64,000 nt of DNA from Vibrio chagasii (GCA_041879415.1 CP090851.1:1054001-1118000), one strand, 5' to 3'. Shown: positions 17,451-26,369, counted from the first letter of the stretch. Numbers and translations: made by a program. Notes: generated from the sequence alone by a model not told the origin.

Positions 17451-18899
17451 ATGAAAGGTGATATCGGTGTAATTGGCCTAGCAGTAATGGGTCAGAACCT
17501 TATCCTAAACATGAACGACCACGGCTTCAAAGTTGTGGCTCACAACCGTACTGCTGCGAAAGTAGACGAGTTTCTAGAAGGCCCAGCTAAAGGTACTAAC
17601 ATTGTTGGTGCTTACTCTCTAGAAGAGCTAGTAGAGAAACTAGAAACGCCACGTAAAGTGATGCTTATGGTTCGTGCTGGTGACGTTGTAGACACGTTCA
17701 TCGACAACCTAATCCCACTTCTAGACGAAGGCGACATCATCATTGATGGTGGTAACACTAACTACCCAGACACTAACCGTCGCGTAGCGCACTGTCGTGA
17801 AAAAGGCATCCACTTCATCGGTACTGGTGTATCTGGTGGTGAAGAAGGCGCTCGTTTCGGTCCTTCAATCATGCCAGGCGGCGCAGCTGAAGCTTGGGAA
17901 GCGGTTAAGCCAATCTTCCAAGGTATCTCTGCAAAAACTGACGCTGGCGAGCCTTGTTGTGACTGGGTTGGTAACGACGGTGCTGGTCACTTCGTTAAGA
18001 TGGTACACAACGGCATCGAATACGGTGACATGCAGCTTATCACTGAAGCTTACCAGTTCATGAAAGATGGCCTAGGTATGTCTGCTGACGAGATGCAAGC
18101 TGTGTTTGCTGATTGGAACAAGACTGAGCTAGACAGCTACCTAGTTGAAATCACTGCTGACATCCTTGGCTACAAAGATGAAGACGGTGAAGCGCTAGTT
18201 GAGAAAATCCTAGACACTGCAGGCCAAAAGGGTACTGGTAAGTGGACAGGTATCAACGCATTAGACCTTGGTATTCCTCTAACGCTTATCTCTGAGTCTG
18301 TATTCTCTCGTTGCCTATCTGCATTGAAAGATCAACGTGTTGAAGCTGAAACTCTATTCGGCAAGACAATTACTCCAGTTGAAGGTGACAAGCAAGAGTG
18401 GGTTGATGCACTACGTCAAGCTCTACTAGCTTCTAAGATCATCTCTTACGCTCAAGGTTTCATGCTAATGCGCGAAGCATCTAACGAGAACGGCTGGGAT
18501 CTAAACTACGGTAACGTAGCACTAATGTGGCGTGGTGGTTGTATCATCCGTTCTGCATTCCTAGGCAACATCCGTGATGCGTACGAAGCAAACCCAGACA
18601 TCGCGTTCCTAGGTTCTGACGAGTACTTCAAAAACATCCTACAAAGCAGCCTAGCGGCATGGCGTAAAGTAGCAGCGAAATCTCTAGAGTCTGGTATCCC
18701 AATGCCATGTACGATTTCTGCGCTATCTTTCCTAGACGGTTACACAACTGCACGTCTACCAGCTAACCTGCTTCAAGCTCAACGTGACTACTTCGGTGCT
18801 CACACTTACGAGCGTACTGACCGTCCACGTGGTGAGTTCTTCCACACAAACTGGACTGGTACAGGCGGCGACACTGCTTCTACAACTTACGACGTATAA
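17451..18899 (+). CDS. gnd: 6-Phosphogluconate dehydrogenase, decarboxylating
   Basis: The 482-residue enzyme converts 6-phosphogluconate to ribulose 5-phosphate, CO2 and NADPH. It has the N-terminal Rossmann motif IGLAVMGQNLILNM, the signature GTGVSGGEEGARFGPSIMPG, and the catalytic KMVHNGIEYGDMQLI, with the C-terminal GEFFHTNWTG substrate loop. The ATG at 17451 has an excellent AAGGAGA site. Codon use is strongly biased toward a few codons (CTA, GGT, CGT), as expected for a highly expressed gene. A strong terminator closes the operon. Confidence 0.98.
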   Translation: MKGDIGVIGLAVMGQNLILNMNDHGFKVVAHNRTAAKVDEFLEGPAKGTNIVGAYSLEELVEKLETPRKVMLMVRAGDVVDTFIDNLIPLLDEGDIIIDGGNTNYPDTNRRVAHCREKGIHFIGTGVSGGEEGARFGPSIMPGGAAEAWEAVKPIFQGISAKTDAGEPCCDWVGNDGAGHFVKMVHNGIEYGDMQLITEAYQFMKDGLGMSADEMQAVFADWNKTELDSYLVEITADILGYKDEDGEALVEKILDTAGQKGTGKWTGINALDLGIPLTLISESVFSRCLSALKDQRVEAETLFGKTITPVEGDKQEWVDALRQALLASKIISYAQGFMLMREASNENGWDLNYGNVALMWRGGCIIRSAFLGNIRDAYEANPDIAFLGSDEYFKNILQSSLAAWRKVAAKSLESGIPMPCTISALSFLDGYTTARLPANLLQAQRDYFGAHTYERTDRPRGEFFHTNWTGTGGDTASTTYDV

Positions 18900-18956
18900 T
18901 CGTAGTGAGAAGCTGTTAAGAGCTCAGATGCTTTTAAATGTGAAAGCTAGAAATCA

Positions 18957-18984
18957 AAAGGATGCCAATTGGCATCCTTTTTTG
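18957..18984 (+). terminator. Rho-independent terminator of zwf-pgl-gnd
   Basis: AAAGGATGCC AATT-centred stem (GGATGCCAATTGGCATCC is a perfect palindrome) followed by TTTTTT, 57 bases after the gnd stop. Confidence 0.9.
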
Positions 18985-19040
18985 TTGTGTGTGGTTTAGT
19001 TAACGCTTGATATTAAATTGAGATCTTGCAGGTTAAGTAC

Positions 19041-19335
19041 TAGGCCGTGTTGATCTTTCGTGGTTAAATTTTGTTCGGATGGGGACGCCTAGTCAAAAGC
19101 GTTTTAATCGCGGCGAGGGGGAAGTAGCCTAGTCATTCTAAGCAAATCTCCCTCAACAAAGAGTAAAACGCTTTTTGCGGGGGCGCCCAGCTCGAACCCT
19201 TCGGGCAGCGTTTGCTGGTCATTTCTACTGCGTTATCGGCTTCTCATGTAGGCTAGCTACACGTCAAAGCCTCAGCCTTGTACAAATACCCAGCAACTCG
19301 CTGCAAAAACCAGCTCGAAAGAACAACACGCCCTA
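19041..19335. mobile_element. MITE-like non-autonomous element, 295 bp
   Basis: The segment is bounded by near-perfect inverted termini: left TAGGCCGTGTTGATCTTTCG and, read inward on the other strand, right TAGGGCGTGTTGTTCTTTCG (18 of 20 match). Both ends begin with TA, the usual target duplication of IS630/mariner-type elements. Inside are further inverted segments (AAAAGCGTTTTA near 19096 against TAAAACGCTTTTT near 19168; GGGGACGCC against a GGGCGCCC block), so the whole element could fold. No transposase frame is present. The right end stops 1 base short of the stop codon of the HD-GYP gene. I recognise similar segments as multicopy in Vibrio genomes, but copy number cannot be checked here. 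Confidence 0.7.
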
Positions 19336-19336
19336 A

Positions 19337-20485
19337 CTAAGCTGTCATGGCTTGGGGTTGAATATCGTCGTTATATTGCTTTCTAATTGACAGGAAGTAG
19401 TCGAGGTTCTGTTTCAGCGCTTTGACACACTGTGGGTCAAACATCGAACCGTTGTGTACCTCTATGTATTCCATCACTTCACTTAATGTCCATGCTCGCT
19501 TATAGGCTCTTTTACTCATCAGCGCATCAAACACATCCGCTAAGGTCACTATTCTGGCTTCCAACGGTATGGCTTGGCCTTTTAAGGCGTCGGGTAGTCC
19601 TGAACCGTCAAACCTTTCGTGGTGATGACGAACGATATTCTTGATGAACCGAATTTCTTTTAAACACATTGAACTGTGGTGAGATAGCGACACCACATCG
19701 TTAATCATGTCTTCCCCATATAACGTATGGTTGTTCATTATTGCTTTTTCCTCATCGGAGAAACGCTCGGTACTGAACAATACATTATCTGGAATTCGGT
19801 ATTTCCCGATATCGTGAAAGGGCGCATATAAGCGAATACGATGGATGAACTGGTGGGTAATTTCTGTGTTTGTATTTGACAGGGTCCGAGCCAATTGTTC
19901 ACTGTATTTGCCCATTCTAATCAGATGCTCTTTGGTTTCCGGATCGCGAGCGTGTCCCATATTCAGTGCAATGGCTAAGGAAGATTGGAAGTGACGTTGC
20001 CGCTCGAACAGTTGAATGAACAAGCTTGAGATGACTTGAGTGAGATAAGCCATATCGCATTGTATTGATGATTTAGAAAAGAACCCAATCGATGAGGCAT
20101 TCACGAATACAAACCCAAGATTATGTTCTTGATAGTGAATAGGGGTTGTGTAACTGCTCTGATGGCCGAGCTTTAATAAATGGCAAGTTTGCTCTGTTAG
20201 TGGAGTCGAACTGAGATCGTGAATGATGCGAGTATCGAGAGATTCTGCTAATCGGGACAACGCTGATTCTGGTTTTATTTCTAGATCAATATAACGATGT
20301 TCAGCTTCTTTACTCAGGGCATCTGACACAAAATAGTTCGATGCTCGATTGTCACTGCATAATATGACCGAGAGCCGTGATAATGAGGGGTAATGTTCAC
20401 GAGCTAGCCGGAAAAGGTCATCTACGATGGCGATAATGTCCTTATCCTGTGCGGCTACTCTATTGATCTGGGAGTAGTCAAACAT
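19337..20485 (-). CDS. HD-GYP domain protein with GLP variant, putative cyclic-di-GMP phosphodiesterase
   Basis: The 382-residue cytoplasmic protein has an N-terminal region (about 1-165) with a GAF-like pattern and a C-terminal HD-GYP domain. The metal-binding residues are present (FHDIGKYRIP at 223-232 and HHERFDGSG at 288-296), but the family triad GYP reads GLP (residues 296-298). HD-GYP enzymes hydrolyse cyclic-di-GMP; GYP is mainly involved in partner contacts, so activity is possible. The ATG at 20485 is preferred to an in-frame TTG at 20497. The MITE-like element abuts its 3' end, and no terminator is seen apart from what the element may provide. About 400 bases without a gene lie upstream. 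Confidence 0.85.
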   Translation of the reverse strand: MFDYSQINRVAAQDKDIIAIVDDLFRLAREHYPSLSRLSVILCSDNRASNYFVSDALSKEAEHRYIDLEIKPESALSRLAESLDTRIIHDLSSTPLTEQTCHLLKLGHQSSYTTPIHYQEHNLGFVFVNASSIGFFSKSSIQCDMAYLTQVISSLFIQLFERQRHFQSSLAIALNMGHARDPETKEHLIRMGKYSEQLARTLSNTNTEITHQFIHRIRLYAPFHDIGKYRIPDNVLFSTERFSDEEKAIMNNHTLYGEDMINDVVSLSHHSSMCLKEIRFIKNIVRHHHERFDGSGLPDALKGQAIPLEARIVTLADVFDALMSKRAYKRAWTLSEVMEYIEVHNGSMFDPQCVKALKQNLDYFLSIRKQYNDDIQPQAMTA

Positions 20486-20885
20486 GTTGCAAGCCAACCT
20501 TTATTTATAGTTATATCATTGTTTAGTAGGGGTATTTTTATTTTTCGACGTTACTCAAACCATAGCACTGCGTGCGGATAAAAGATAATAACAATAAAAA
20601 AATAAAGGCTATTTCAGTTTGTTCTCATCATTTTTGTTAACTCGCACTTTTGTTTGTGTAGGTCCAAACAACAGCTAGCACAAATGTTGAGTGTCAGAGC
20701 ATTTAATGAACGTTTTAAAATTAAATGAAAAGATAAATAGGATAACCGACGCGCTTTATGCCATCATAACGACATAAATAAGGGCAATGGACATAATGCC
20801 TAAGTGATTGAGCAAGAAGCGGTCAGTGATGACGGTGTTCTCGCGTATATTCAAGGCGTTGATCTGCCTTGAAAAAGGTAATGTT
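20486..20885. other. Divergent intergenic region
   Basis: About 400 bases between the HD-GYP gene (leftward) and the VF530-type gene (rightward), AT-rich in its centre. Promoters for both must lie here. No gene, repeat or riboswitch is evident. Confidence 0.5.
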
Positions 20886-21299
20886 ATGACTGAAGAAGAA
20901 AGAATCGAACTGCAACGAAATAACCCACTGCATGGCTTAAAGCTTGAAACCATGATCACTGAATTAGTGGATCATTATGGTTGGGAGATTTTAGATGCGG
21001 CAATGCGTATGAACTGCTTTAACACTAAGCCAACTATCGCAAGTGCTGTTAAATACCTTAAGAAGACAGAGTGGGCTCGTGAAAAGGTTGAAAACTTCTA
21101 CCTTTACCGTTTCAAGCGTATGCCTAAAGCGTCAGACATTGAATACCAAATGCCTCCGCGTTCACGTACATTCCGCCACGGGCTAGAACCTCGTGAGCCT
21201 ATGGAGCTAACAGTCGAGTCGATTCAAGCTTCTCAAGCGAAAGCGGCTTCTGCATTTAAAGCTCGTCGCGGCGGCAACGGTCGTAATTTTCGTCGTTAA
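20886..21299 (+). CDS. VF530-family (DUF2132) DNA-binding-like protein
   Basis: The 137-residue protein begins at ATG 20886 after AAAAGG. Residues 10-80 match the VF530 domain, with NPLHGLKLETMITELVDHYG, MNCFNTKPTIASAVKYLKKT and WAREKVENFYL. The domain was named from an Aliivibrio fischeri protein and its fold suggests nucleic-acid binding. The C-terminal third is basic and ends in an Arg/Gly-rich tail (KARRGGNGRNFRR), which would strengthen nucleic-acid contact. An upstream in-frame ATG at 20808 lacks a site. The stop codon runs into a 17-bp tandem repeat. Confidence 0.9.
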   Translation: MTEEERIELQRNNPLHGLKLETMITELVDHYGWEILDAAMRMNCFNTKPTIASAVKYLKKTEWAREKVENFYLYRFKRMPKASDIEYQMPPRSRTFRHGLEPREPMELTVESIQASQAKAASAFKARRGGNGRNFRR

Positions 21300-21300
21300 C

Positions 21301-21352
21301 AAGAAAGCGTCGATAATAAGAAAGCGTCGTTAATAAGAAGGCGTCGATAAAT
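21301..21352 (+). repeat. Three tandem copies of a 17-bp unit
   Basis: The unit AAGAAAGCGTCGATAAT occurs three times head to tail (21301-21317, 21318-21334, 21335-21352) with one or two changes each, right after the stop codon of the VF530-type gene. The last ten bases of that gene (CGTCGTTAAC) resemble the second half of the unit, so the array may have grown from the gene end. Confidence 0.75.
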
Positions 21353-21405
21353 GGGGCGCCTCTAGAGACGAGCGCTACGCCTAAAAAGCGATGAACACAA
21401 AATAC

Positions 21406-21432
21406 AAAAGGAGCCTAAGCGCTCCTTTTTTC
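21406..21432. terminator. Bidirectional terminator between convergent genes
   Basis: AAAAGGAGC / GCTCCTTTTTT with a short loop separates the rightward VF530-type gene from the leftward small membrane protein gene. Confidence 0.88.
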
Positions 21433-21459
21433 GTGTATTCAGCTTAGTGCTGTTAAGTC

Positions 21460-21651
21460 TTAAGCTTCGCGATTTCTCTTTTGGTTCTTCCAGATATCGA
21501 CGACATAAACGATGGCGCTGACCAGTAAGAAAAGCGCAGATACAGAAAACAGAGCAGGCATTTTTAAGATCCACGCGAACGTTGCGGCAAGAAAAGCGAC
21601 AAAGCAAATGAGTCGACTTGATGACATGACATGACCGAGTTTAATGTTCAT
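21460..21651 (-). CDS. Small inner-membrane protein, 63 residues
   Basis: The ATG at 21651 follows a strong TAGGAGG site with good spacing, and a terminator lies just past the stop. The product has two membrane helices (about residues 13-29 and 34-53, SALFLLVSAIVYVVDIW) and a basic C-terminal tail (KNQKRNREA), giving a likely cytoplasmic tail. No family is recognised. It stands alone between convergent and co-directional units. Confidence 0.75.
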   Translation of the reverse strand: MNIKLGHVMSSSRLICFVAFLAATFAWILKMPALFSVSALFLLVSAIVYVVDIWKNQKRNREA

Positions 21652-21874
21652 AACGCCTCCTAATGAAGTCTCATTTTCGACAGGAGAATTATCCCACTTT
21701 GTTCATAGTAAAGGCTAAAAAATAGCCTAAATTAATATCAAATTTACTAATTCGATGACGGTATTCACACATTCCAAGGTGGCTATTATATAAGCAATAG
21801 AATAGCAGTCTGGCTAGTTCGAGAGTAACGTTGTGTAGATAGTCACTCTTACATGAGTAACAAAAATTCTTCGT

Positions 21875-22633
21875 TTAACTGGCGTAAAAAAAGTAGGCCG
21901 TGATTAAGAAACTAGCAATGATCACTGTATTTCGAACGTATTGTTGTGGAATACGACGAGAGACTTTGGCTGAGTAATAACCACCAACCAAGGTTCCCAT
22001 TAAAACTGCTATACCCGATGGCCAGTCAATCGAACCTTTGACGATAAAAAAGACTATCGCAGCGAGGGAAGCACAAGCCGAAACCAGTAACTTGATGCCA
22101 TTCATAACATTAATATTGGTGTAGCCAGCCAGAGCCAAGTAGCTCAATGTCACTATGCCTAAACCCGCATTGAAATAGCCTCCGTAGATACAAACAATCA
22201 GTAGTAATAGTGCTGAAAAAAATGCCCCAGCGCTGGTGGCGTGTTTGTGTTTCGCGGTTGCTTGCTTAAGCCATTTGTTTAGTGTCCCACCAAAGGTAAA
22301 CAGTAGTGCGGCAAAAAGCAGTAACCAAGGCACAGACTGGGTAAATAGAGCTTCTGGCGTGTGCAACAACAAGAAAGCACCAATACCGCCACCTAGCACG
22401 CATAAAGCGATAACGAGTTTGAGTTGCTTGGTACCGGACTGAATCTCATGACGTAAAGCGTATGCGCCACTGATGTAGCCGGCACAAGAGGCGAAAGTAT
22501 TCGTGGCGTTGGCCGCAATCGGAGGGACGCCAGCAAACAATAGAGCAGGGAAGGTTATGAAGCTGCCTCCTCCAGCAATAGAGTTAAGCACACCACCGAT
22601 TACTCCTGATAAAAATAGAATCAACCAATCCAT
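21875..22633 (-). CDS. TSUP (TauE/SafE) family membrane permease
   Basis: The 252-residue protein has seven to eight hydrophobic helices and the family hallmarks GVIGGVLNSIAGGGSFITFPAL near the N-terminus and GYFNAGLGIVTL plus GTLVGGYYSAKVSRRIP in the second half. TSUP proteins carry sulfite, sulfoacetate or related organosulfur anions, usually outward. No sulfur-metabolism gene is adjacent, so the substrate is open. The start codon ATG at 22633 lies about 240 bases from the tct operon terminator and the gene appears to be monocistronic. Confidence 0.88.
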   Translation of the reverse strand: MDWLILFLSGVIGGVLNSIAGGGSFITFPALLFAGVPPIAANATNTFASCAGYISGAYALRHEIQSGTKQLKLVIALCVLGGGIGAFLLLHTPEALFTQSVPWLLLFAALLFTFGGTLNKWLKQATAKHKHATSAGAFFSALLLLIVCIYGGYFNAGLGIVTLSYLALAGYTNINVMNGIKLLVSACASLAAIVFFIVKGSIDWPSGIAVLMGTLVGGYYSAKVSRRIPQQYVRNTVIIASFLITAYFFYAS

Positions 22634-22773
22634 AGTTTTGAATCCAACGCGTTAAATGACTGGTTACCTTACTTTATTTTGTTAAGAATATCAGAGCTGA
22701 GCGCTTTAAAAGCGTGAGTTTGTGAGTTTGCTACCATCTTGGAGTTGTGTTTATTCTCTGCGGTGGGTAAGAG

Positions 22774-22796
22774 AAAAGGAGCCAGAGGCTCCTTTT
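22774..22796 (-). terminator. Terminator of the tct operon
   Basis: AAAAGGAGCC / GGCTCCTTTT hairpin 35 bases after the tctA stop; the minus-strand U-run is short (UUUU). Confidence 0.7.
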
Positions 22797-22830
22797 GGGT
22801 TTCGTATTTTGCACTATGTGTGAATGTTGG

Positions 22831-24351
22831 TTACGCCTCGACAGGTTTTGCTCTAAAGCTCTTGAAGAGTTTAACTAGAATTGGGCTTGCAAGAACCAAC
22901 ACGGCTAGGATCGTAAATGTCATTGTAATTGGTCTTTCCCAAAGGAAGCTCAGTTCACCATCACTGATCATCAGTGCTCGTCTTAAGTTCTCTTCCATCA
23001 AACCACCTAAGATAAAGCCAAGCAGTAGCGGTGCGAGAGGGAAGTTAGCCAGCCTCAATGCAATGGCTGCCATCGCAATAATCAGCATCACAAATACATC
23101 CATGGTGTTGAAAGAGACCAAGTAAACACCTGTGATTGAGAAGAACAAAATCATTGGTAGCAATACGGTTCTCGGTACAGCCAACAGTTTAGAAATGTAC
23201 GGGATAAGCGGTAGGTTCAAGATAACCAGTACGATGTTACCAAAGTACATAGAGATGATTACCGACCAGAATACATCTGGATGCTCAACAAACAGACGAG
23301 GACCAGGCTGAATACCGTAAGCGATTAACGCGCCAAGCATGATAGCTGTTGTACCAGAGCCAGGAATACCAAGCGTTAGCAGTGGTACGAACGAGCCGCT
23401 TGAAGCCGCGTTGTTTGCTGATTCTGGAGCAACAAGACCGCGAATGCTTCCTTGACCGAATTCTTTCTGTTTGTCTTTTGGTGCAAGGCTACGCTCCATG
23501 CCGTAACTTAGGAATGCAGCAATAGTGGCACCTGCGCCCGGTAATACACCTGTAAAGAAGCCAAGGATTGAAGAGCGAATTGAAACCGGCGCGACCTCTT
23601 TGATCTCTTCTTTGGTCACTTTCATGCTGCCGATATCAGACATCTTTTGGCTTTCTTCAGCACTGGTGTCTTTTTCTGGTTTAAGAATGCCCATTAAGGT
23701 TTCGCCCAGAGCAAAGGTTGCCATCGCCAGTAGTAGGAAGCTAAAACCGTCCATTAAGTCGGTTAGGCCGAATGTGAAACGCTCGACCCCAACACCTTTG
23801 TCGATACCTACGGTTGATAGCATTAAGCCTAAGATAGTCATCATCCACGCTTTGATAACCTGACCCGGGCCAGCAAATGCTGCTACAGCAGATAGACCTA
23901 ATAGCATCAGTGCAAAGTAGTCAGAAGACTGGAAGCTCAGTGATACGCTTGCTAAAGCCGGAGCTGCAATCAAAAGCATTATCGCTGAAAGCGTACCACC
24001 TGTGAAAGAGGAGTAGGCCGCAAGTGCCAGAGCTTTACCTGCTTGGCCTTTTTGCGCCATTGGGTAGCCGTCGAAAGCGGTTACAACTGTTGAAGAACAA
24101 CCTGGAGCGTTGATTAGGATTGATGACGTCGAGCCGCCAAATACCGCGCCATAGTAAACACCTGCCATCAAGATAAGGCCAGAAGAAGGGTCTAGACCAT
24201 AGGTGATAGGGATCATCAAAGCAATCGCTGAGATTGGACCTAATCCTGGAAGCATACCGATGAAGGTACCAACGAAACAGCCCACGATAACCATCATGAT
24301 GTTCATTGGCATCACGGCGGTCGAAAGTCCTTGTAAAATTCCGTCTAACAT
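22831..24351 (-). CDS. tctA: Tripartite tricarboxylate transporter, large permease subunit
   Basis: The 506-residue protein has about eleven or twelve membrane helices and the TctA signature GTFIGMLPGLGPISAIALMI near residue 30, with a second GFFTGVLPGAGATIAAF at about residue 265 and GIPGSGTTAIMLG. TctA forms the sodium-coupled transport channel for citrate or other tricarboxylates together with TctB and the binding protein TctC. It begins 10 bases after tctB and ends at the operon terminator. Confidence 0.95.
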   Translation of the reverse strand: MLDGILQGLSTAVMPMNIMMVIVGCFVGTFIGMLPGLGPISAIALMIPITYGLDPSSGLILMAGVYYGAVFGGSTSSILINAPGCSSTVVTAFDGYPMAQKGQAGKALALAAYSSFTGGTLSAIMLLIAAPALASVSLSFQSSDYFALMLLGLSAVAAFAGPGQVIKAWMMTILGLMLSTVGIDKGVGVERFTFGLTDLMDGFSFLLLAMATFALGETLMGILKPEKDTSAEESQKMSDIGSMKVTKEEIKEVAPVSIRSSILGFFTGVLPGAGATIAAFLSYGMERSLAPKDKQKEFGQGSIRGLVAPESANNAASSGSFVPLLTLGIPGSGTTAIMLGALIAYGIQPGPRLFVEHPDVFWSVIISMYFGNIVLVILNLPLIPYISKLLAVPRTVLLPMILFFSITGVYLVSFNTMDVFVMLIIAMAAIALRLANFPLAPLLLGFILGGLMEENLRRALMISDGELSFLWERPITMTFTILAVLVLASPILVKLFKSFRAKPVEA

Positions 24352-24361
24352 AATGTTGTCC

Positions 24362-24862
24362 CTACCAAAGAGTGAAGATTAAACCAGGCTCTAGGTAGAT
24401 ATCTAAGCCTTGAGTTAAAAGAAGAAAGAACGCGATAACGAAAGGAAACGATGCGCCAAACAAGATTGACTTGCGGCGCTCTCCCAGTAGGTAAAAGCCA
24501 GCAAGCAAGAAGAAACTTGTTGCTAAAACGAAGCCTAGGTATGTCAGTCCAACGCCGTAAAACGCCATTAGCACTAAGAAACCAATCAGTAGTTTCCAGT
24601 TCAAAGGCGCGGTTTCACACTTAAGCTTTTTGTCTGGTTGGCCAGTAACAAGCAAAATCAGTGAAAGGCCGATACCAATGAAAGTCAGCAGGGTAGGCAA
24701 TGTTCTCGCGGTAAAGGGTTCGTACTCATCACCGGGAAATAGCGGAATTAGGGTAGTTTGGTAGCCGTAGCACAAGCACGCTAGCAGGAAGATCATTGCG
24801 CCGAGACGATCACTCGAAAGCAGAGACTCTTTGCTAAAAAATTTGGTTGGTAAGTCCGACAT
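24362..24862 (-). CDS. tctB: Tripartite tricarboxylate transporter, small permease subunit
   Basis: The 166-residue protein has four membrane helices in the usual TctB arrangement: two helices, a cytoplasmic or periplasmic loop (QPDKKLKCETAPLNWK) and two helices. I chose the ATG at 24862 because GGAG lies 6 bases upstream; the in-frame ATG at 24874 has no such site. It is followed closely by tctA. A 240-base gap containing a hairpin separates it from tctC. Confidence 0.92.
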   Translation of the reverse strand: MSDLPTKFFSKESLLSSDRLGAMIFLLACLCYGYQTTLIPLFPGDEYEPFTARTLPTLLTFIGIGLSLILLVTGQPDKKLKCETAPLNWKLLIGFLVLMAFYGVGLTYLGFVLATSFFLLAGFYLLGERRKSILFGASFPFVIAFFLLLTQGLDIYLEPGLIFTLW

Positions 24863-25072
24863 ATCCAACTCCATTTGGGGTGTGTAGAAAGTAAAAAAGC
24901 CGTATATGAGCGAGTTAATGAGTAATGTCTGGGATCACTAACCGAAGGTAAGCGAATTACAGTGCTGCTTTAGCCACTTGCGTGTACAACGAATCGGCAA
25001 GCTTTGGTAATACGTTACGAATAAACAAAGGAGTTTTAGTAAACTCATGTACGGCGAAACAAGGAAAGAGTA

Positions 25073-25092
25073 AGAGGGCACTATGACCCTCT
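25073..25092 (-). promoter_or_regulatory. Intercistronic hairpin between tctC and tctB
   Basis: AGAGGG / CCCTCT with an 8-base loop, 12 bases past the tctC stop, with no U-run. Such hairpins commonly stabilise the upstream message so that the binding protein is made in excess of the permease. This role is inferred from position. Confidence 0.4.
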
Positions 25093-25103
25093 ATCGTTAT
25101 TGG

Positions 25104-26075
25104 TTACTTCAAGAACCCTAGCTCACGCATTAGGTCGCCCATCTGTTTTTCTTGATCTTCTAAGAAGGCGTAGAAGTCTTTGTCAGCTTTGTAGTTATCG
25201 ATCCAGCCATTACGGTCACGAACCACTTGCCACTCATCGGTTTTGTACATTTTGCCTAACGCTTCGTTCCACTCATCGATTTTCGCTTGGCTAGTGTTTG
25301 GAGCCGCGAAGAAGCCACGCCAGTTCGCAAATACAGTTTCATTGCCGTACTCAGTTAGTGTTGGGATATCTGGTGCCGCTTCAAGACGTTTTGGTGCCGT
25401 TACTGCCAGTACTTTTACTTGTCCAGATTTAGACATCTCTAGTACTTCACCAAGACCGGTTGATAGCAGTTGTGTCTCACCAGAAAGCAGTGCTGCCATC
25501 GCCTTACCACCAGCATCGTAGGCGATGTAACGAACTTTCTTAGCATCAAAGCCTTCACCTTTAAATGCCGCTGCAACCACTAGGTGATCCATGCTGCCTC
25601 GTGCAGAGCCACCAGCGATTTTTACCTTACGAGGGTTACTTTCGAACTCTTTTACTACGTCTTCCCAAGTGTTGTATTTAGAATCCGCAGACGCAACGAT
25701 CGCACCATAGTCAGCAATCGTTGCAGCAACCGGTGTTAGGTCTCGGAAAGATTGAGGGAAGATACCCGTTAGCGAGCGAACAACGATAGGGGTAGAATTC
25801 ACCATCAATGTGTCTTCTTGACGTTGTGCCGTTTCAATTAGGTGAGCAATAGCTTTACCGCCGCCGCCACCAGATAGGTTTTGGAAAGAGACATTTTCTA
25901 CGATGTCTGATTTCACCAGTACATCACCAGTACCACGTGCTGTCATATCCCAACCGCCACCAGCGCCGCCAGGGATTAGGAAGTGGATTTTTTCTACGTC
26001 TGCAGCAAAAGTGTTGAAAGAAAAGGTTGCTGCGATAATAGAAGCCGCAAGAGTAGGTTTCAGTGCCTTGAACAT
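25104..26075 (-). CDS. tctC: Tripartite tricarboxylate transporter, periplasmic binding protein
   Basis: The 323-residue protein has a signal peptide (TLAASIIAATFSFNTFAAD) and the Bug/TctC fold, with IHFLIPGGAGGGWDMTARG near the mature N-terminus and GSARGSMDHLVVAAAF in the ligand region. It captures the tricarboxylate in the periplasm and delivers it to TctA/TctB. The ATG at 26075 follows AAGGAACGTGAACC. Two GTTAAC palindromes lie about 110 bases upstream. The order tctC-tctB-tctA is the standard one. Confidence 0.94.
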   Translation of the reverse strand: MFKALKPTLAASIIAATFSFNTFAADVEKIHFLIPGGAGGGWDMTARGTGDVLVKSDIVENVSFQNLSGGGGGKAIAHLIETAQRQEDTLMVNSTPIVVRSLTGIFPQSFRDLTPVAATIADYGAIVASADSKYNTWEDVVKEFESNPRKVKIAGGSARGSMDHLVVAAAFKGEGFDAKKVRYIAYDAGGKAMAALLSGETQLLSTGLGEVLEMSKSGQVKVLAVTAPKRLEAAPDIPTLTEYGNETVFANWRGFFAAPNTSQAKIDEWNEALGKMYKTDEWQVVRDRNGWIDNYKADKDFYAFLEDQEKQMGDLMRELGFLK

Positions 26076-26181
26076 GGTTCACGTTCCTTATGTAGGGGAT
26101 CTCTTCAATGGAGAGAAACTTATGTTTTATATCTAGCTGCTAAACATCACTCTTAGGTGTTGCTAAGCAGATGAAGTTAAA

Positions 26182-26198
26182 GTTAACGGCGTGTTAAC
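26182..26198. promoter_or_regulatory. GTTAAC repeat pair upstream of tctC
   Basis: GTTAAC occurs twice, 11 bases centre to centre, about 107-123 bases before the tctC start. A comparable AT-rich TTAAC arrangement lies upstream of the CitA-like kinase, so both may be bound by the CitB-like regulator. This is a weak inference from sequence similarity alone. Confidence 0.3.
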
Positions 26199-26310
26199 AA
26201 AATGTCTTCAATGCGGCGATATTGAGGATAAAGAACATTGGGTGAATAAAGTTCATAAAGTTCACGGAGGGTGAAAGCTTTGAGATGTCGCGATATCGGT
26301 AATCTAGGAA

Positions 26311-26340
26311 TAAAAAAAGAGAGCTAACTGAGCTCTCTTT
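26311..26340 (-). terminator. Terminator of the HD-GYP/hybrid kinase operon
   Basis: AAAGAGAGCT / AGCTCTCTTT stem followed on the minus strand by a U-run of seven, 30 bases after the hybrid kinase stop. Confidence 0.88.
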
Positions 26341-26369
26341 ACCTATTGATTCATCGTTGATTAATATCT

